From: Bacteroidales bacterium
GTDB lineage: Bacteria > Bacteroidota > Bacteroidia > Bacteroidales > UBA932
DNA length: 64,000 nucleotides
Assembly (NCBI GenBank): GCA_017439305.1
Contig: JAFSJK010000022.1
Location: 1 to 64,000, forward strand
Reading direction: 5' to 3'
The notes under the pieces are model-generated. The model had not been told where the DNA came from, did not search any database, and saw only the letters and a program-made list of their open reading frames with translations. Positions 23,982 through 32,924 of this stretch are shown one piece after another; position 1 is the stretch's first letter, and each line of letters begins with the position of its first letter. The translations under genes were made by a program, and so were the position numbers.

Positions 23982-25484
23982 ATGAAATACGGGTTCGACA
24001 ACGCGAAATACCTCAAGATCCAATCGGAACACATCAAGGACCGCATCGCCACTTTCGGCGACAAACTCTACATGGAGTTCGGCGGAAAACTCTTCGACGA
24101 CTACCATGCGAGCCGGGTCCTTCCGGGGTTCGAACCCGACAGTAAGCTCAAGATGCTGATGCAGATGAAGGATGACGCGGAAATCGTCATCGTCATCAGC
24201 GCCGTAGACATCCAGAAGAACAAGGTCCGGAGCGACCTGGGCATCACCTATGATGTCGACGTCCTCCGCCTTCGGGACGAATTCCTGGACCGCGGACTGA
24301 GCGTGAACAGCGTTGTCATCACCCATTTCAACGGACAGTCCAGCGCCGTGGCCTACCGGAAGCGCCTGGAAGGGATGGGGATCAAAGTCTACTACCACCA
24401 CACGATTGAAGGATACCCCCACAATGTCGCCCTCATCGACTCCGACGAGGGATTCGGCCGGAATGACTATGTCGAGACGACCAAACCGCTGGTCGTCATC
24501 ACGGCCCCCGGTCCCGGCAGCGGCAAGATGGCCGTTTGCCTGAGCCAGCTGTACCAGGAGAACAAGCGCGGGGTCAAGGCGGGATACGCCAAATTCGAGA
24601 CCTTCCCCATCTGGAACCTGGCCCTCACCCACCCCGTGAACCTCGCTTATGAGGCTGCGACCGCGGATCTGGAGGACGTGAACATGATCGACCCCTTCCA
24701 CTTGGAAGCCTATGGCGAAACGGCGGTGAATTACAACCGCGACGTGGAGATCTTCCCGGTCATGAACGCCCTGTTCATGGATATCTACGGGGAATCGCCC
24801 TACAAGTCTCCCACGGACATGGGCGTGAACATGGCGGGCTTCTGTATCTCGGACGATGAAGTGTGCCGGGAAGCATCCCTGCAGGAAATCATCCGCCGCT
24901 ACTATACGGCGCTCTGCAATTTCGCCGACGGGAAAGCTACGGAATCCGAGGTGAACAAAATCGCCCTCTTGATGAAGCGGGCGGGCATTTCTCCGGCCAA
25001 CCGCATGACGACGGTCGCTGCCAAGGACCGGCTGGACCGTTCCAGCACCTGCACCGCCACCGCCGCCATCGAGCTGGAGGACGGCACCATCCTGACGGCC
25101 GAAGGCAGTCCCCTGCTCGGCCCCAGTGCCGCTTTGCTCCTCAATTCCCTGAAGCATATCGCAGGCATCGAGCACAATGTCAAGCTGATTCCGCAGACAA
25201 TGATCGCTCCGATCCAGAAGACGAAAGTTTCCTATCTCCATGGACGCAATCCCCGCCTGCATACCGACGAAGTGCTGGTGGCGATCTCCATGCTGAGCCT
25301 GATTGACGAAAACTGCAAGCTGGCCCTGGAGCAGCTGCCCAAGCTGAGGGGTGCCCAGGTCCATTCCACGGTGATGCTCAGCGAAGTGGACCGGAAGACT
25401 TTTCAGAAACTGGGAATCGGCCTCACCTGTGATCCGGTGCGGAAGATCAAGAAAAAACAGAAGGTGGTCGACGAGGAAGTCTAA
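23982..25484 (+). CDS. DUF1846 family protein
   Basis: The 500-residue protein matches DUF1846 over its length: the start MKYGFDNAKYLKIQSEHI, a P-loop-like APGPGSGKMAVCLSQLY near residue 170, PIWNLALTHPVNLAYEAATA, and YLHGRNPRLHTDEVLVAISM. The family is found in many anaerobes and Gram-positives and is annotated as a putative ATP-dependent or zinc-peptidase-like protein, but its reaction is not known. It has its own promoter and shares four bases of stop codon (CTAA, 25481-25484) with the convergent LAB_N gene. Confidence 0.9.
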   Translation: MKYGFDNAKYLKIQSEHIKDRIATFGDKLYMEFGGKLFDDYHASRVLPGFEPDSKLKMLMQMKDDAEIVIVISAVDIQKNKVRSDLGITYDVDVLRLRDEFLDRGLSVNSVVITHFNGQSSAVAYRKRLEGMGIKVYYHHTIEGYPHNVALIDSDEGFGRNDYVETTKPLVVITAPGPGSGKMAVCLSQLYQENKRGVKAGYAKFETFPIWNLALTHPVNLAYEAATADLEDVNMIDPFHLEAYGETAVNYNRDVEIFPVMNALFMDIYGESPYKSPTDMGVNMAGFCISDDEVCREASLQEIIRRYYTALCNFADGKATESEVNKIALLMKRAGISPANRMTTVAAKDRLDRSSTCTATAAIELEDGTILTAEGSPLLGPSAALLLNSLKHIAGIEHNVKLIPQTMIAPIQKTKVSYLHGRNPRLHTDEVLVAISMLSLIDENCKLALEQLPKLRGAQVHSTVMLSEVDRKTFQKLGIGLTCDPVRKIKKKQKVVDEEV

Positions 25485-26137
25485 TCTTCTTCCGCATCCT
25501 CCCGGAGGCCCGTCTGCCGGGATTCCGCAATGGACAGCATCAGGTTCCTGACCGTGAAGACGATGGAGAACTGGCCGATCGCCAGCACCCAGTCGTGACG
25601 GACCAGGCCGTATGCGATGATCATCACGGAACCGATGACTCCCAGTACCCAATGTCCGAGCGGCAGGATGGACCGGTGCCGCTTGTAGCTGTACACAAGC
25701 TGGTACACCGTACGCATCTCATACGTAAACTGTCCGATGACACCGAACAGCAGCAATCCCAAAGGCACGTCCTCATTATGAAGGAACGTGTCCACGAAGG
25801 TGCTGAAATCCCGTGCAATCAAGGCGAGGATAAGGACCGGGAACAAGGCTTGGACCACAATCAGGAACTTGGGGACTTTCTTGTATAACCCCATGATGCC
25901 GATGTTCCACATATAGATGTAATACCCGACACTCTCGCCGAAAATGATGGAAAAGTCTTTCCGGAGCCAGCCGTAGACGTACAGGATGACCGCGCCGATG
26001 CTGCTCAGCACCCAATAGATTCCCGGTGATTCAACCTGGTGCGATTTCTCGGAGAGATACCACTGGATCAGGATACGGACACCGTAGATGCCCATTCCCG
26101 CAAACCCCAGGAGATATACCCAGAAAGGACTGTCCAT
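25481..26137 (-). CDS. Membrane protein with two LAB_N domains
   Basis: The 218-residue protein has about six hydrophobic segments and two copies of the LAB_N domain (the N-terminal domain of some LpxB proteins): IRILIQWYLSEKSHQVE...YWVLSSIGAVILYVYGWLRKD and a second near 135-200 (QLVYSYKRHRSILP, HWVLGVIGSVMIIAYGLVRHD). In other bacteria this domain occurs alone or fused to lipid A or glycosyltransferase proteins, and is thought to handle lipid-linked sugars. It lies six bases downstream of the GlsF-like acyltransferase gene, so it is probably cotranscribed and linked to envelope lipid work. Confidence 0.8.
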   Translation of the reverse strand: MDSPFWVYLLGFAGMGIYGVRILIQWYLSEKSHQVESPGIYWVLSSIGAVILYVYGWLRKDFSIIFGESVGYYIYMWNIGIMGLYKKVPKFLIVVQALFPVLILALIARDFSTFVDTFLHNEDVPLGLLLFGVIGQFTYEMRTVYQLVYSYKRHRSILPLGHWVLGVIGSVMIIAYGLVRHDWVLAIGQFSIVFTVRNLMLSIAESRQTGLREDAEED

Positions 26138-26143
26138 ACCGGA

Positions 26144-27964
26144 TCAAGGACGGGGCTCTCCGTAGAAACGCATCCAGACGGCATCCTGCAACTCGTCCGG
26201 AAGACCCCGGACAATCGCACGGAGCGTATTCTTCGGGAAATCCCGGTAGCGGAGGAAGATCAGTCCGTCCAGGCTGTCGCAGAAAAGCGGATCCACGTTG
26301 AAACAGACGAGCTTCGCCCCGCAGCTGAAATACTTGCGGACAAGGACGGGAAGACGGTATTTCCCGTCGGACATGGCCACCAGTGCCCGGTCCAGCGCAT
26401 CCACATTGCCGGGGGCGATGGACAGGTCATCCGGATTCACAGAGAGGAAATCCGTCTCGAAAGGATGGGTGGGTTGTGCGATCCTACCGGCCTCAGGCAT
26501 CGGGAAATTCTTCCCGATATAATTGACGATCAGGCTCTTGTAGAAATGCGGGATATCATTGCTGATGCTCACGGGACCGGAATAGTACTCCAGTTCAGGC
26601 GATTGCAGAACGGACACGCCCAGGCCGGTCAGAAGCAGCCGGAGCGGCTGGATCTCACGCTGATACTTATGGACGATGAAGGAGCGTCCCAGTTCCATCG
26701 AGCGGGCAAGCAAAGGCTCCGCCTGATCGCCATACTGGTATAGGCCGGCGGAATAAAAACCGGGAAGGCCGCCATGCTCCTTCATGATCTCCGGTCCGAA
26801 ACCGAGCCGGTAGGCGCCGACGATCTCTCCGTTCGGGATATGCCAGAGGACCATCTGGCGATAATAAGCGTCGAAAGGATCCGTATCCTCCGCCAGTCCG
26901 GTCCCCTCTCCGATGGCACGGAAGGTCTCTTCCCGCAGACGATAAAGCTCTTTCATCGTGGTAGGTGCTTCCTGTGATGTAAGAAGATACGCACAGTAAT
27001 CGCCTGAAGTGAAGAGTTTGCGGTTCTCCAGGCCGGCCAGTTCTTTTCGGACAAGTTCTGCGGAAACCGGTTTCGACAACGGCGCCTGCTTCGCCCGGGA
27101 GTCCGTTTCCGGAGCGGGAATGCACTGGGCCTCCAGTGCATAGCACCGATTACGAAGGAATTTCCCAAAGGCCTGCAGGTCAAGCGCTTGCGTTTCAGAC
27201 GGAAGAATGGGACGTCCAATCCGGACCTTGATGGTCGTACCCGGTTTGTTGAACACCTCGTGGATGAGCCGTGCGGTCCGGAGGCGGGGATGGATTTTTC
27301 CGAGGAGATGGAAAGAACGGGAATTGCCCCCCTCGAAATAGACGGGGATGACCGGGAAACCGGATTTCCGGATGAGTTTGATGATATTCTCGGCCCAGGG
27401 AATATCCTCCACCACCTGCTTGTCGCCCAAGGAAGTGCGGTTCTTTCCCTTCTGCCAGGTGGCGACTTCCCCGGCCGGGAACAGGCCGAGCGGGTGGCCG
27501 CCGGCGATGTGCTCCAAGGCCAGGCGGATGCCGGAAATGCTCCGGGCTCCGCCGGAAGAGAAGTTGTCCACCGGGATAAAACTGTTCTTGAGGGCGGGGA
27601 TCATCGAAAGGAGGAAGGTGGTAAGAATCTTATAGTCAGGGCGGACGGAGCCGAAAACGGTGCTCAGGATCATCCCGTCCAAACTGCCGTAATGGTGGTT
27701 GGATACCGTGATGAAGCCCCCTTCCTGGGGTATGTAATCAAGCTGTTCCGGATCGATTTCATACCGTACGCCGACCTCTTCCAGGACATCCCCGGAAAAA
27801 TCAGGTCCGCTGGCCGCACAGTATTTCTCGTGGACGCGGTTTACCTTTTCGAGTTCCAGGGCCCGATAGGCCGTTTTGGCAATCAACCGGCCCGGAAGTC
27901 CCTTGACTCCAATGACTTTCTGAAGGTCATCGACCTCCAGAACCGTGGTTTTAGTATCACTCAT
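26144..27964 (-). CDS. Fused PlsC/GNAT acyltransferase, glycine-lipid synthase (GlsF-like)
   Basis: The 606-residue protein has two domains. The N-terminal half (about 60-290) is a PlsC-type O-acyltransferase with the HX4D motif at His91-Asp96 (NHHYGSLDG) and FPAGEVATWQ. The C-terminal half (about 330-600) is an N-acyltransferase of the haemolysin/OlsB type (YRLREETFRAIGEG, GAYRLGFG, MELGRSFIVHKYQ). Bacteroides has these as separate GlsA and GlsB, while Flavobacterium GlsF and Serratia OlsF are fusions in this order. The product is expected to make acyloxyacyl glycine lipids. The ATG at 27964 is chosen because the -7 element at 27970-27977 covers a GTG at 27970. Confidence 0.85.
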   Translation of the reverse strand: MSDTKTTVLEVDDLQKVIGVKGLPGRLIAKTAYRALELEKVNRVHEKYCAASGPDFSGDVLEEVGVRYEIDPEQLDYIPQEGGFITVSNHHYGSLDGMILSTVFGSVRPDYKILTTFLLSMIPALKNSFIPVDNFSSGGARSISGIRLALEHIAGGHPLGLFPAGEVATWQKGKNRTSLGDKQVVEDIPWAENIIKLIRKSGFPVIPVYFEGGNSRSFHLLGKIHPRLRTARLIHEVFNKPGTTIKVRIGRPILPSETQALDLQAFGKFLRNRCYALEAQCIPAPETDSRAKQAPLSKPVSAELVRKELAGLENRKLFTSGDYCAYLLTSQEAPTTMKELYRLREETFRAIGEGTGLAEDTDPFDAYYRQMVLWHIPNGEIVGAYRLGFGPEIMKEHGGLPGFYSAGLYQYGDQAEPLLARSMELGRSFIVHKYQREIQPLRLLLTGLGVSVLQSPELEYYSGPVSISNDIPHFYKSLIVNYIGKNFPMPEAGRIAQPTHPFETDFLSVNPDDLSIAPGNVDALDRALVAMSDGKYRLPVLVRKYFSCGAKLVCFNVDPLFCDSLDGLIFLRYRDFPKNTLRAIVRGLPDELQDAVWMRFYGEPRP

Positions 27965-27969
27965 CAGCA

Positions 27970-27977
27970 CAAAGATA
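27970..27977 (-). promoter_or_regulatory. Promoter -7 element of glsF-like gene
   Basis: TATCTTTG on the minus strand, five bases before the ATG at 27964, implying a nearly leaderless mRNA. Confidence 0.5.
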
Positions 27978-27998
27978 GTAATTTTTACTTGAATTGCC

Positions 27999-28006
27999 TA
28001 TCTTTG
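27999..28006 (+). promoter_or_regulatory. Promoter -7 element of EamA transporter gene
   Basis: TATCTTTG, eight bases before the ATG at 28015, divergent from the element at 27970-27977. Confidence 0.5.
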
Positions 28007-28014
28007 TCCCCGCG

Positions 28015-28950
28015 ATGCAGCACCTGGGTGAAATCATATCCCTTATCGTAGCCGTTTCCTGGACGGTAACGGCCATTTTCGCCGACAAGGCCAGCCACCG
28101 GATCGGCTCCATGTCCACCAATGTCATCCGGCTGACCCTGGCGTCGGTCTTCCTCGCCATCCTGTTGTGGATCACCCTGGGCCATCCTTATCCCGTTTAT
28201 GCCGATGGAAAGGCCTGGCTCTGGCTGGGGCTGTCGGCCCTGGTCGGTTATGTCTTCGGAGACTGGTGCCTGTTCAACTGCTACCTTTCCATCGGAGCCC
28301 GCTTCGGACAGTTGTTCATGACCCTCGCTCCCCCGATGGCGGCCATTGCCGGATGGGCGATGCTCGGCGAGACCCTGACGTGGAAATCGATGCTTGCAAT
28401 GGCGGTGACCCTCAGTGGTATCGCCATCTCCATCCTGAGCCGGGGCGAAGGACACAAAGTCAAGCTTGCCCTTCCCCTGAAAGGCGTCCTGCTGGGCCTT
28501 GGGGCCGGAGCTGGCCAAGGTGTCGGACTGGTCCTCAGCAAGATCGGAATGCAGCACTATGAGGCCGCCGTACCGGTCGTGGCTCCGGAACTGATGGCTC
28601 CTATGCTCCCATTCGCATCCACGATGATCCGTGCCCTCATCGGCAGTGCCGGTTTCCTGTGCCTGATGGCGCTGCAAAAGGACCTGCCCCGCCTGAAGGC
28701 AGCCGTACAGGACCGGAAAGGATTGTCCTATGCGGTGATTCTGACCCTTTTCGGGCCCGTTTTCGGCGTCTCCCTCTCCTTGATGGCTGTCCAGTATACC
28801 GATGCCGGCATCGCTTCCACCTTGATGGCCTTGACGCCCGTCCTGATCATCCTCCCCTACGCCATCATGTACAAGCAGAAGATACGCCTGAAGGAAATCA
28901 TCGGCGTAACGGTGAGCATGATCGGTGTGGCGATGTTCTTCCTAATGTGA
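28015..28950 (+). CDS. EamA/DMT-family transporter
   Basis: The 311-residue integral membrane protein has about ten hydrophobic segments in two EamA repeats (LGEIISLIVAVSWTVTAIFA and, in the second half, AVILTLFGPVFGVSLSLMAV with YTDAGIASTLMALTPVLI). DMT transporters export or import small metabolites such as amino acids, nucleotides or sugars; the substrate is not visible. The ATG at 28015 is chosen because the -7 element ends at 28006 and the upstream TTG at 27994 overlaps the promoter. It converges on the ThrE-like exporter gene with a nine-base overlap. Confidence 0.88.
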   Translation: MQHLGEIISLIVAVSWTVTAIFADKASHRIGSMSTNVIRLTLASVFLAILLWITLGHPYPVYADGKAWLWLGLSALVGYVFGDWCLFNCYLSIGARFGQLFMTLAPPMAAIAGWAMLGETLTWKSMLAMAVTLSGIAISILSRGEGHKVKLALPLKGVLLGLGAGAGQGVGLVLSKIGMQHYEAAVPVVAPELMAPMLPFASTMIRALIGSAGFLCLMALQKDLPRLKAAVQDRKGLSYAVILTLFGPVFGVSLSLMAVQYTDAGIASTLMALTPVLIILPYAIMYKQKIRLKEIIGVTVSMIGVAMFFLM

Positions 28951-30222
28951 CAGCCGCCGCCGGCCTGAGAAAATCCTTTGCGGCAGTTCCATGGCGAGAA
29001 TGATGCCCAGGACAATGGCGATGGCTATCTTCGCCGCGGTGAAACCGGCCGTGCTGGACAATTCCAAGTGGCTGGAAATCAGGTAATAAGTGCACCAGAA
29101 AATGCCTGCTCCAGGAACGAGCGGGAAGATGCCGCACAGCAGGAACACAGCGGCGGGGCACTTCTCAACGACCGCAAAGACACGGGAAAGGACGCCGATG
29201 AAAACGGTGGAAATGACCGTGGCGATGGCGGGAGTCAGGCCGGCGTTACGGAAAAGGACCAGATACAGCAGCCAACCCAGGGCACCGACGACGCCGGCTG
29301 CGATATACTGCTTCCGGGGAACCCCGAACAAAACCGCGAAGGCGGTCGTACCGATGAAGGCGGCCACGGTCTGGACGAGAAGGCCGGCCGTCTCAGGATT
29401 CACCCAGACTCCGTTCAATTCGATGATTCCCTTGAACAGGGCGCCGTCCAGCATGAAGCCGACGCTGACGCCGATTGCAATGCAGAAAAAGCCCAGCAGG
29501 GCGTCCGTCAGCCGGGTCAGGCCGGCCAGATAATCGGCATTGGCCAAATCCCGGACACCGTTGACGAACGGAACGCCGGGGATGAGCGGCATAATGGCGC
29601 CGATGATGACGTTGGCCAGGCTGTTCCCGAAGCCGAGACGGTGGCATCCAACACATAACAGTGTAGCTGCCAGCGCATTGCAGATACCACCCACGATACG
29701 GGACATATAGCGTCCGCTCACCAGGAAAATGAACAGGTTCAGCAGACAACCCACGACGAAAGCCGCCCCGCAATCCATCCAGCCGCCGCCGAAAACGGCG
29801 CAGAAACCGGCAGCACCGAAAGCCGATCCAAGCGTTTGCTCCCACATCGGCTTGGCTGGGGTGTTACGGATCTTCTCCAGACGTGCACGTGCCTCCTGCA
29901 GGGAACACTTTCCGGCAGAAATATCATAACTCAACTGGTTGACCTCCACGACTTTCTGTAACTGGATAGGCCGTATGGGGATGAATTCCACGTTGGCGTA
30001 GGTCGAGGCCTGGCCGCCGGCTTTCTCCACTTTCCCGGCGCTGCCGGTGGTGAAAATGCCGTTGGACAAGACGAAGAAATTGCCCTTGTCCACGCCGAAA
30101 TAGGTGGAAATCCGGGCCATGATATCCTCCACCCGGGAAATCTCCGCTCCGTTCTCAAGCAGGATATGCCCCGCGATGGAAGCGACCTCCAGGACCTCGG
30201 AAAAATCGTGTTGCTGTTCCAT
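28942..30222 (-). CDS. ThrE-type threonine/serine exporter
   Basis: The 426-residue protein joins an N-terminal ThrE region (SIAGHILLENGAEISRVEDI, FVLSNGIFTTGSAG, ANVEFIPIRP) and a C-terminal set of membrane segments with IPGVPFVNGVRDLANADYLA and FPLVPGAGIFWCTYYL. This is the full-length fused form; some bacteria encode it as two genes. ThrE exports threonine and serine by proton antiport in Corynebacterium. It is 5.6 kb from the thr operon, so a functional link is plausible but unproven. Its -7 element at 30227-30234 is four bases before the ATG. Confidence 0.88.
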   Translation of the reverse strand: MEQQHDFSEVLEVASIAGHILLENGAEISRVEDIMARISTYFGVDKGNFFVLSNGIFTTGSAGKVEKAGGQASTYANVEFIPIRPIQLQKVVEVNQLSYDISAGKCSLQEARARLEKIRNTPAKPMWEQTLGSAFGAAGFCAVFGGGWMDCGAAFVVGCLLNLFIFLVSGRYMSRIVGGICNALAATLLCVGCHRLGFGNSLANVIIGAIMPLIPGVPFVNGVRDLANADYLAGLTRLTDALLGFFCIAIGVSVGFMLDGALFKGIIELNGVWVNPETAGLLVQTVAAFIGTTAFAVLFGVPRKQYIAAGVVGALGWLLYLVLFRNAGLTPAIATVISTVFIGVLSRVFAVVEKCPAAVFLLCGIFPLVPGAGIFWCTYYLISSHLELSSTAGFTAAKIAIAIVLGIILAMELPQRIFSGRRRLSH

Positions 30223-30226
30223 GAGG

Positions 30227-30234
30227 CAAAGATA
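30227..30234 (-). promoter_or_regulatory. Promoter -7 element of ThrE-type gene
   Basis: TATCTTTG on the minus strand, four bases before the ATG at 30222. It sits in the gap after the M15 peptidase stop. Confidence 0.45.
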
Positions 30235-30236
30235 AG

Positions 30237-30944
30237 CTATTTCTGGAAATGCTGATAATCCTTGACGGTCCTCCAGGATCCGCCCCAGGTAAAGCCGTGC
30301 TCCATAAAGAGCCGATAACAGAGGTCGTCTGTGTCAATCTTGTGCGGGAATTCCTTGGACCGGTCGGCATAGGGTGCTCCAGCGGGAGGACTCACTTCGG
30401 AAGACCGGACATAAGGGTTTTCAAGGGGATTCACGTCTACGGCCAGACCCTTTGCGTGCTTGGATAAAGTCTTGGTACCGGCGACCACACGGTAATTGAA
30501 ACAGGAAGTGTTGTCGGCCTCCATGGACGCCACATCGTCTCCTCCGAACTCGTCGATCAGCCGGATGCTGCGGATGGGATAGCGGGCTTCGTACAAGGCC
30601 CGGAAAATGTCCAGCAGGTCCTGGGCGATAGCCTGGTTGCAGATCATTTCCCCCACCTGCTCCACTCCATCGAAGTCAATGTAGGAAAGCTTCATATAGC
30701 GGAGTTCAGAGAGTTGTATCTCAGCACCTTCCGGATAAGAAACCCCACGCATGCGAGCCTCGGTCTCCGCTGGAATCAAGGACATTTCGAAAACAGGTTC
30801 TACGATGACCGGCTCTTCATTGACAACCAGGGTATCGGCTTCAGCCGGCATCACATCCTTCTGGTGTCCCTGCCGCATCCGGCATCCGGAAAAGAGACAC
30901 AGGCAGGCCAGAAACAGGAGAGGAAGTTTGCACGAACGTATCAT
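30237..30944 (-). CDS. M15-family D-Ala-D-Ala carboxypeptidase-like lipoprotein
   Basis: The 235-residue lipoprotein has a lipobox (LCLFSGC, Cys21). The C-terminal domain (about 120-235) has the zinc peptidase motif SKHAKGLAVDVNP (His163, Asp170) and the final ligand His232 in KDYQHFQK, as in M15 enzymes such as VanY and endolysins. It probably trims peptidoglycan cross-peptides in the periplasm. Its start overlaps the stop of the glycosyltransferase gene upstream, so both are in one operon with the PCMD gene. Confidence 0.85.
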   Translation of the reverse strand: MIRSCKLPLLFLACLCLFSGCRMRQGHQKDVMPAEADTLVVNEEPVIVEPVFEMSLIPAETEARMRGVSYPEGAEIQLSELRYMKLSYIDFDGVEQVGEMICNQAIAQDLLDIFRALYEARYPIRSIRLIDEFGGDDVASMEADNTSCFNYRVVAGTKTLSKHAKGLAVDVNPLENPYVRSSEVSPPAGAPYADRSKEFPHKIDTDDLCYRLFMEHGFTWGGSWRTVKDYQHFQK

Positions 30945-32098
30945 CAGGCTTTTTTCGTTTGCATCGCCTGCCGGAACATGTCGATGAGGGCGGCGATGGA
31001 TTTATGGATATCGTATTCTTCGGTGGACTCGGCATACCGCCAGCCCATCGTGTGCCGTTCTTCCGGATGGTCCAGCCAGTAATCGATGCAGGAAGCGAGT
31101 GCCTCGGGATCCTTGGTCGGGAAGAGGCTGTGCTCATCCAGGGCAAATTGAGACGTAGCGGTAAGTTCACCTTTCGCGATAACGGGAACAACCGCCTGCT
31201 GGAGGGCTTCCAGGGCCGAAAGGCCTTCCACTTCTACCGTGGCACAATGGATGTACAGGTCGGCTTTTGCCGCCAGCATCCGGAGGCCGTCCCGGTCGTG
31301 GAACTGGAAGATCGGATCGTATTTCACCACGCCGTCTTCGTATAACTGGTGGGCCATGTCCTTGACCGTGTCCGCTTCCGGACCCCGGCCGGCGAAATAG
31401 AGCTGGATCCGGTGGGCATACTTGGAGTATTTCATGGCCTCCAGCAGCGTGGGCTGGTCCTTTTCCACGGCCAGCCGGCCGATGCAGACGACGAGGAACG
31501 GCCTGGACGGATCGTCATCCCGTTCAATACGGGTGACCTTGTCCGGAATGATTCCGTTGGAAATCAGATGCAGGCGGGCCTTGAAGCCGAACTTCTGCAG
31601 GCGCTCCAATACGTTCTCCGTCGGGCACTGGATATCGGTGCAATAGTCGAACACGAAGTCGCGCCACAGCCGCAGCATGTTGTAATTGAGGAACTTCCAC
31701 TCACCCAGATTAATCGAACAGAACAGGTTTTCGGGATGTAAATGGTACGTTCCCGTACAGGGAACGCCGTAGTACTTGGCGATCCGGGCCGTGAACATCT
31801 GGATGATGAACGGTTCTTCCAGATGGACAACGTCCGCCCAACGGACCGCCCGCCGGATGATGGCGATATCCGTCTTGGCGAATTTGTAGCCGTGGGATTG
31901 GACCAGTCCGTCAAAGACAGGCACGTGGAAATCGGCCAGGACATAATCGGGCTGCGGGGTCTCCGCCTCATGGTTCCGGCCGGACAGGACACGGACTTCC
32001 TCCCCCGCTTCACGGAGATACTGGACCGTCCGACGGGCCGAGGCCGAAAGACCGTTGCCCGGCGCGTAGAAGTTATTGACGACAAAGAGGATTTTCAT
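30944..32098 (-). CDS. GT4-family glycosyltransferase
   Basis: The 384-residue protein has the GT-B layout: an N-terminal acceptor half (MKILFVVNNFYAPGNGLSAS) and a C-terminal nucleotide-sugar half with VVCIGRLAVEKDQPTLLEAM, LYFAGRGPEAD and the EX7E-like ATVEVEGLSALEALQQAVVP. It transfers a sugar from an activated donor to an envelope glycolipid or polysaccharide; donor and acceptor are unknown. It lies three bases after the PCMD gene and overlaps the M15 peptidase start. No large polysaccharide cluster surrounds it. Confidence 0.9.
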   Translation of the reverse strand: MKILFVVNNFYAPGNGLSASARRTVQYLREAGEEVRVLSGRNHEAETPQPDYVLADFHVPVFDGLVQSHGYKFAKTDIAIIRRAVRWADVVHLEEPFIIQMFTARIAKYYGVPCTGTYHLHPENLFCSINLGEWKFLNYNMLRLWRDFVFDYCTDIQCPTENVLERLQKFGFKARLHLISNGIIPDKVTRIERDDDPSRPFLVVCIGRLAVEKDQPTLLEAMKYSKYAHRIQLYFAGRGPEADTVKDMAHQLYEDGVVKYDPIFQFHDRDGLRMLAAKADLYIHCATVEVEGLSALEALQQAVVPVIAKGELTATSQFALDEHSLFPTKDPEALASCIDYWLDHPEERHTMGWRYAESTEEYDIHKSIAALIDMFRQAMQTKKA

Positions 32099-32101
32099 AG
32101 T

Positions 32102-32857
32102 TTAGTAATTGAACCGGATTTCATCGAGATAGAGCGTACTGCCGTCGGCGCCGGTGAAGAATGCGCCCCACTGGCTGGACGTAGCCGTAATGACCACATA
32201 TTTCGGGGTCTTCCCGTTCCGGTATTCGATGGGCAGGTCAAAGTGGATGTAGCCCCCGGTATCCTTCGTGAACGTCAGTTTGGCGCGTCCGATCAGGTGC
32301 GGGTCCGCGGAAGGGTCGATGAATCTTTCGTTGTTGGTGATGATATGGTAGGGTTTGTCCCAGTCCGTCAGGATGACTTCGATGTAGCCGGTGTCCGTCT
32401 TTCCCTTCTGGTCCAGATAGGGGTCCTTTGCATAATCAATCTTTTTGGGAAGATAATGCGCATAACCGGACAGGCTCTTCGGACGTCCGTGGAACGGGAC
32501 ACCGAAAAAGAGTTCGGCACCGGCGAAATTGACGATCTTGCCGAAGCGTCCGGTATACAGGTTGCCGGCAACGAAGGCCCAGAGGACTTTCTTGCTGACA
32601 ATCTTCGCGGCCGCCTTTCCTTCCCCCGCCACAGCGACGTGCTTGTATTCCGGCATCGTCCCGTTGATGCCCAGCAGGCTGAGTCCATGGTTGGCCGTAT
32701 CCCAGACGTGGTCCGAGGCAGGTGCACCCTTCGCATACAGGTTCCAGGCCCCGGAGGACTTGGACCAGCTGTCGAAATCCATATTGTACAGCTGCTGCGC
32801 CTGCATCGGCCAGGCTCCCAGTGCGATCAGAACCGCCAGATAAAACTTCTTTTTCAT
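32102..32857 (-). CDS. PCMD-domain secreted protein
   Basis: The 251-residue protein begins with a signal peptide (MKKKFYLAVLIALGAWPMQA). The mature part matches the PCMD domain, a putative carbohydrate-metabolism beta-sandwich found in Bacteroidetes: YNMDFDSWSKSSGAWNLYA, KPKSLSGYAHYLPKKID-like FHGRPKSLSGYAHYLP, VILTDWDKPYHI, and the C-terminal STLYLDEIRFNY. It is usually surface-exposed and may bind glycans. It starts at the ATG at 32857, nine bases after a -7 element, and heads an operon with the GT4 and M15 genes. Confidence 0.85.
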   Translation of the reverse strand: MKKKFYLAVLIALGAWPMQAQQLYNMDFDSWSKSSGAWNLYAKGAPASDHVWDTANHGLSLLGINGTMPEYKHVAVAGEGKAAAKIVSKKVLWAFVAGNLYTGRFGKIVNFAGAELFFGVPFHGRPKSLSGYAHYLPKKIDYAKDPYLDQKGKTDTGYIEVILTDWDKPYHIITNNERFIDPSADPHLIGRAKLTFTKDTGGYIHFDLPIEYRNGKTPKYVVITATSSQWGAFFTGADGSTLYLDEIRFNY

Positions 32858-32866
32858 TTGCAACTG

Positions 32867-32874
32867 CAAAATTA
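32867..32874 (-). promoter_or_regulatory. Promoter -7 element of PCMD operon
   Basis: TAATTTTG on the minus strand, nine bases before the ATG at 32857. Confidence 0.45.
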
Positions 32875-32895
32875 GCAAATTCCGCGCTAAAAGGC

Positions 32896-32903
32896 TATAT
32901 TTG
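32896..32903 (+). promoter_or_regulatory. Promoter -7 element of CNNM gene
   Basis: TATATTTG, 21 bases before the ATG at 32925, divergent from the element at 32867-32874. Confidence 0.5.
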
Positions 32904-32924
32904 TAAGTTATTTGGCGAAAACCC

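Noticed and set aside
23892..25652. 586-residue open frame antisense to the DUF1846 gene
   Set aside because: Composition is that of an antisense shadow; the plus-strand gene has conserved family blocks and a promoter.
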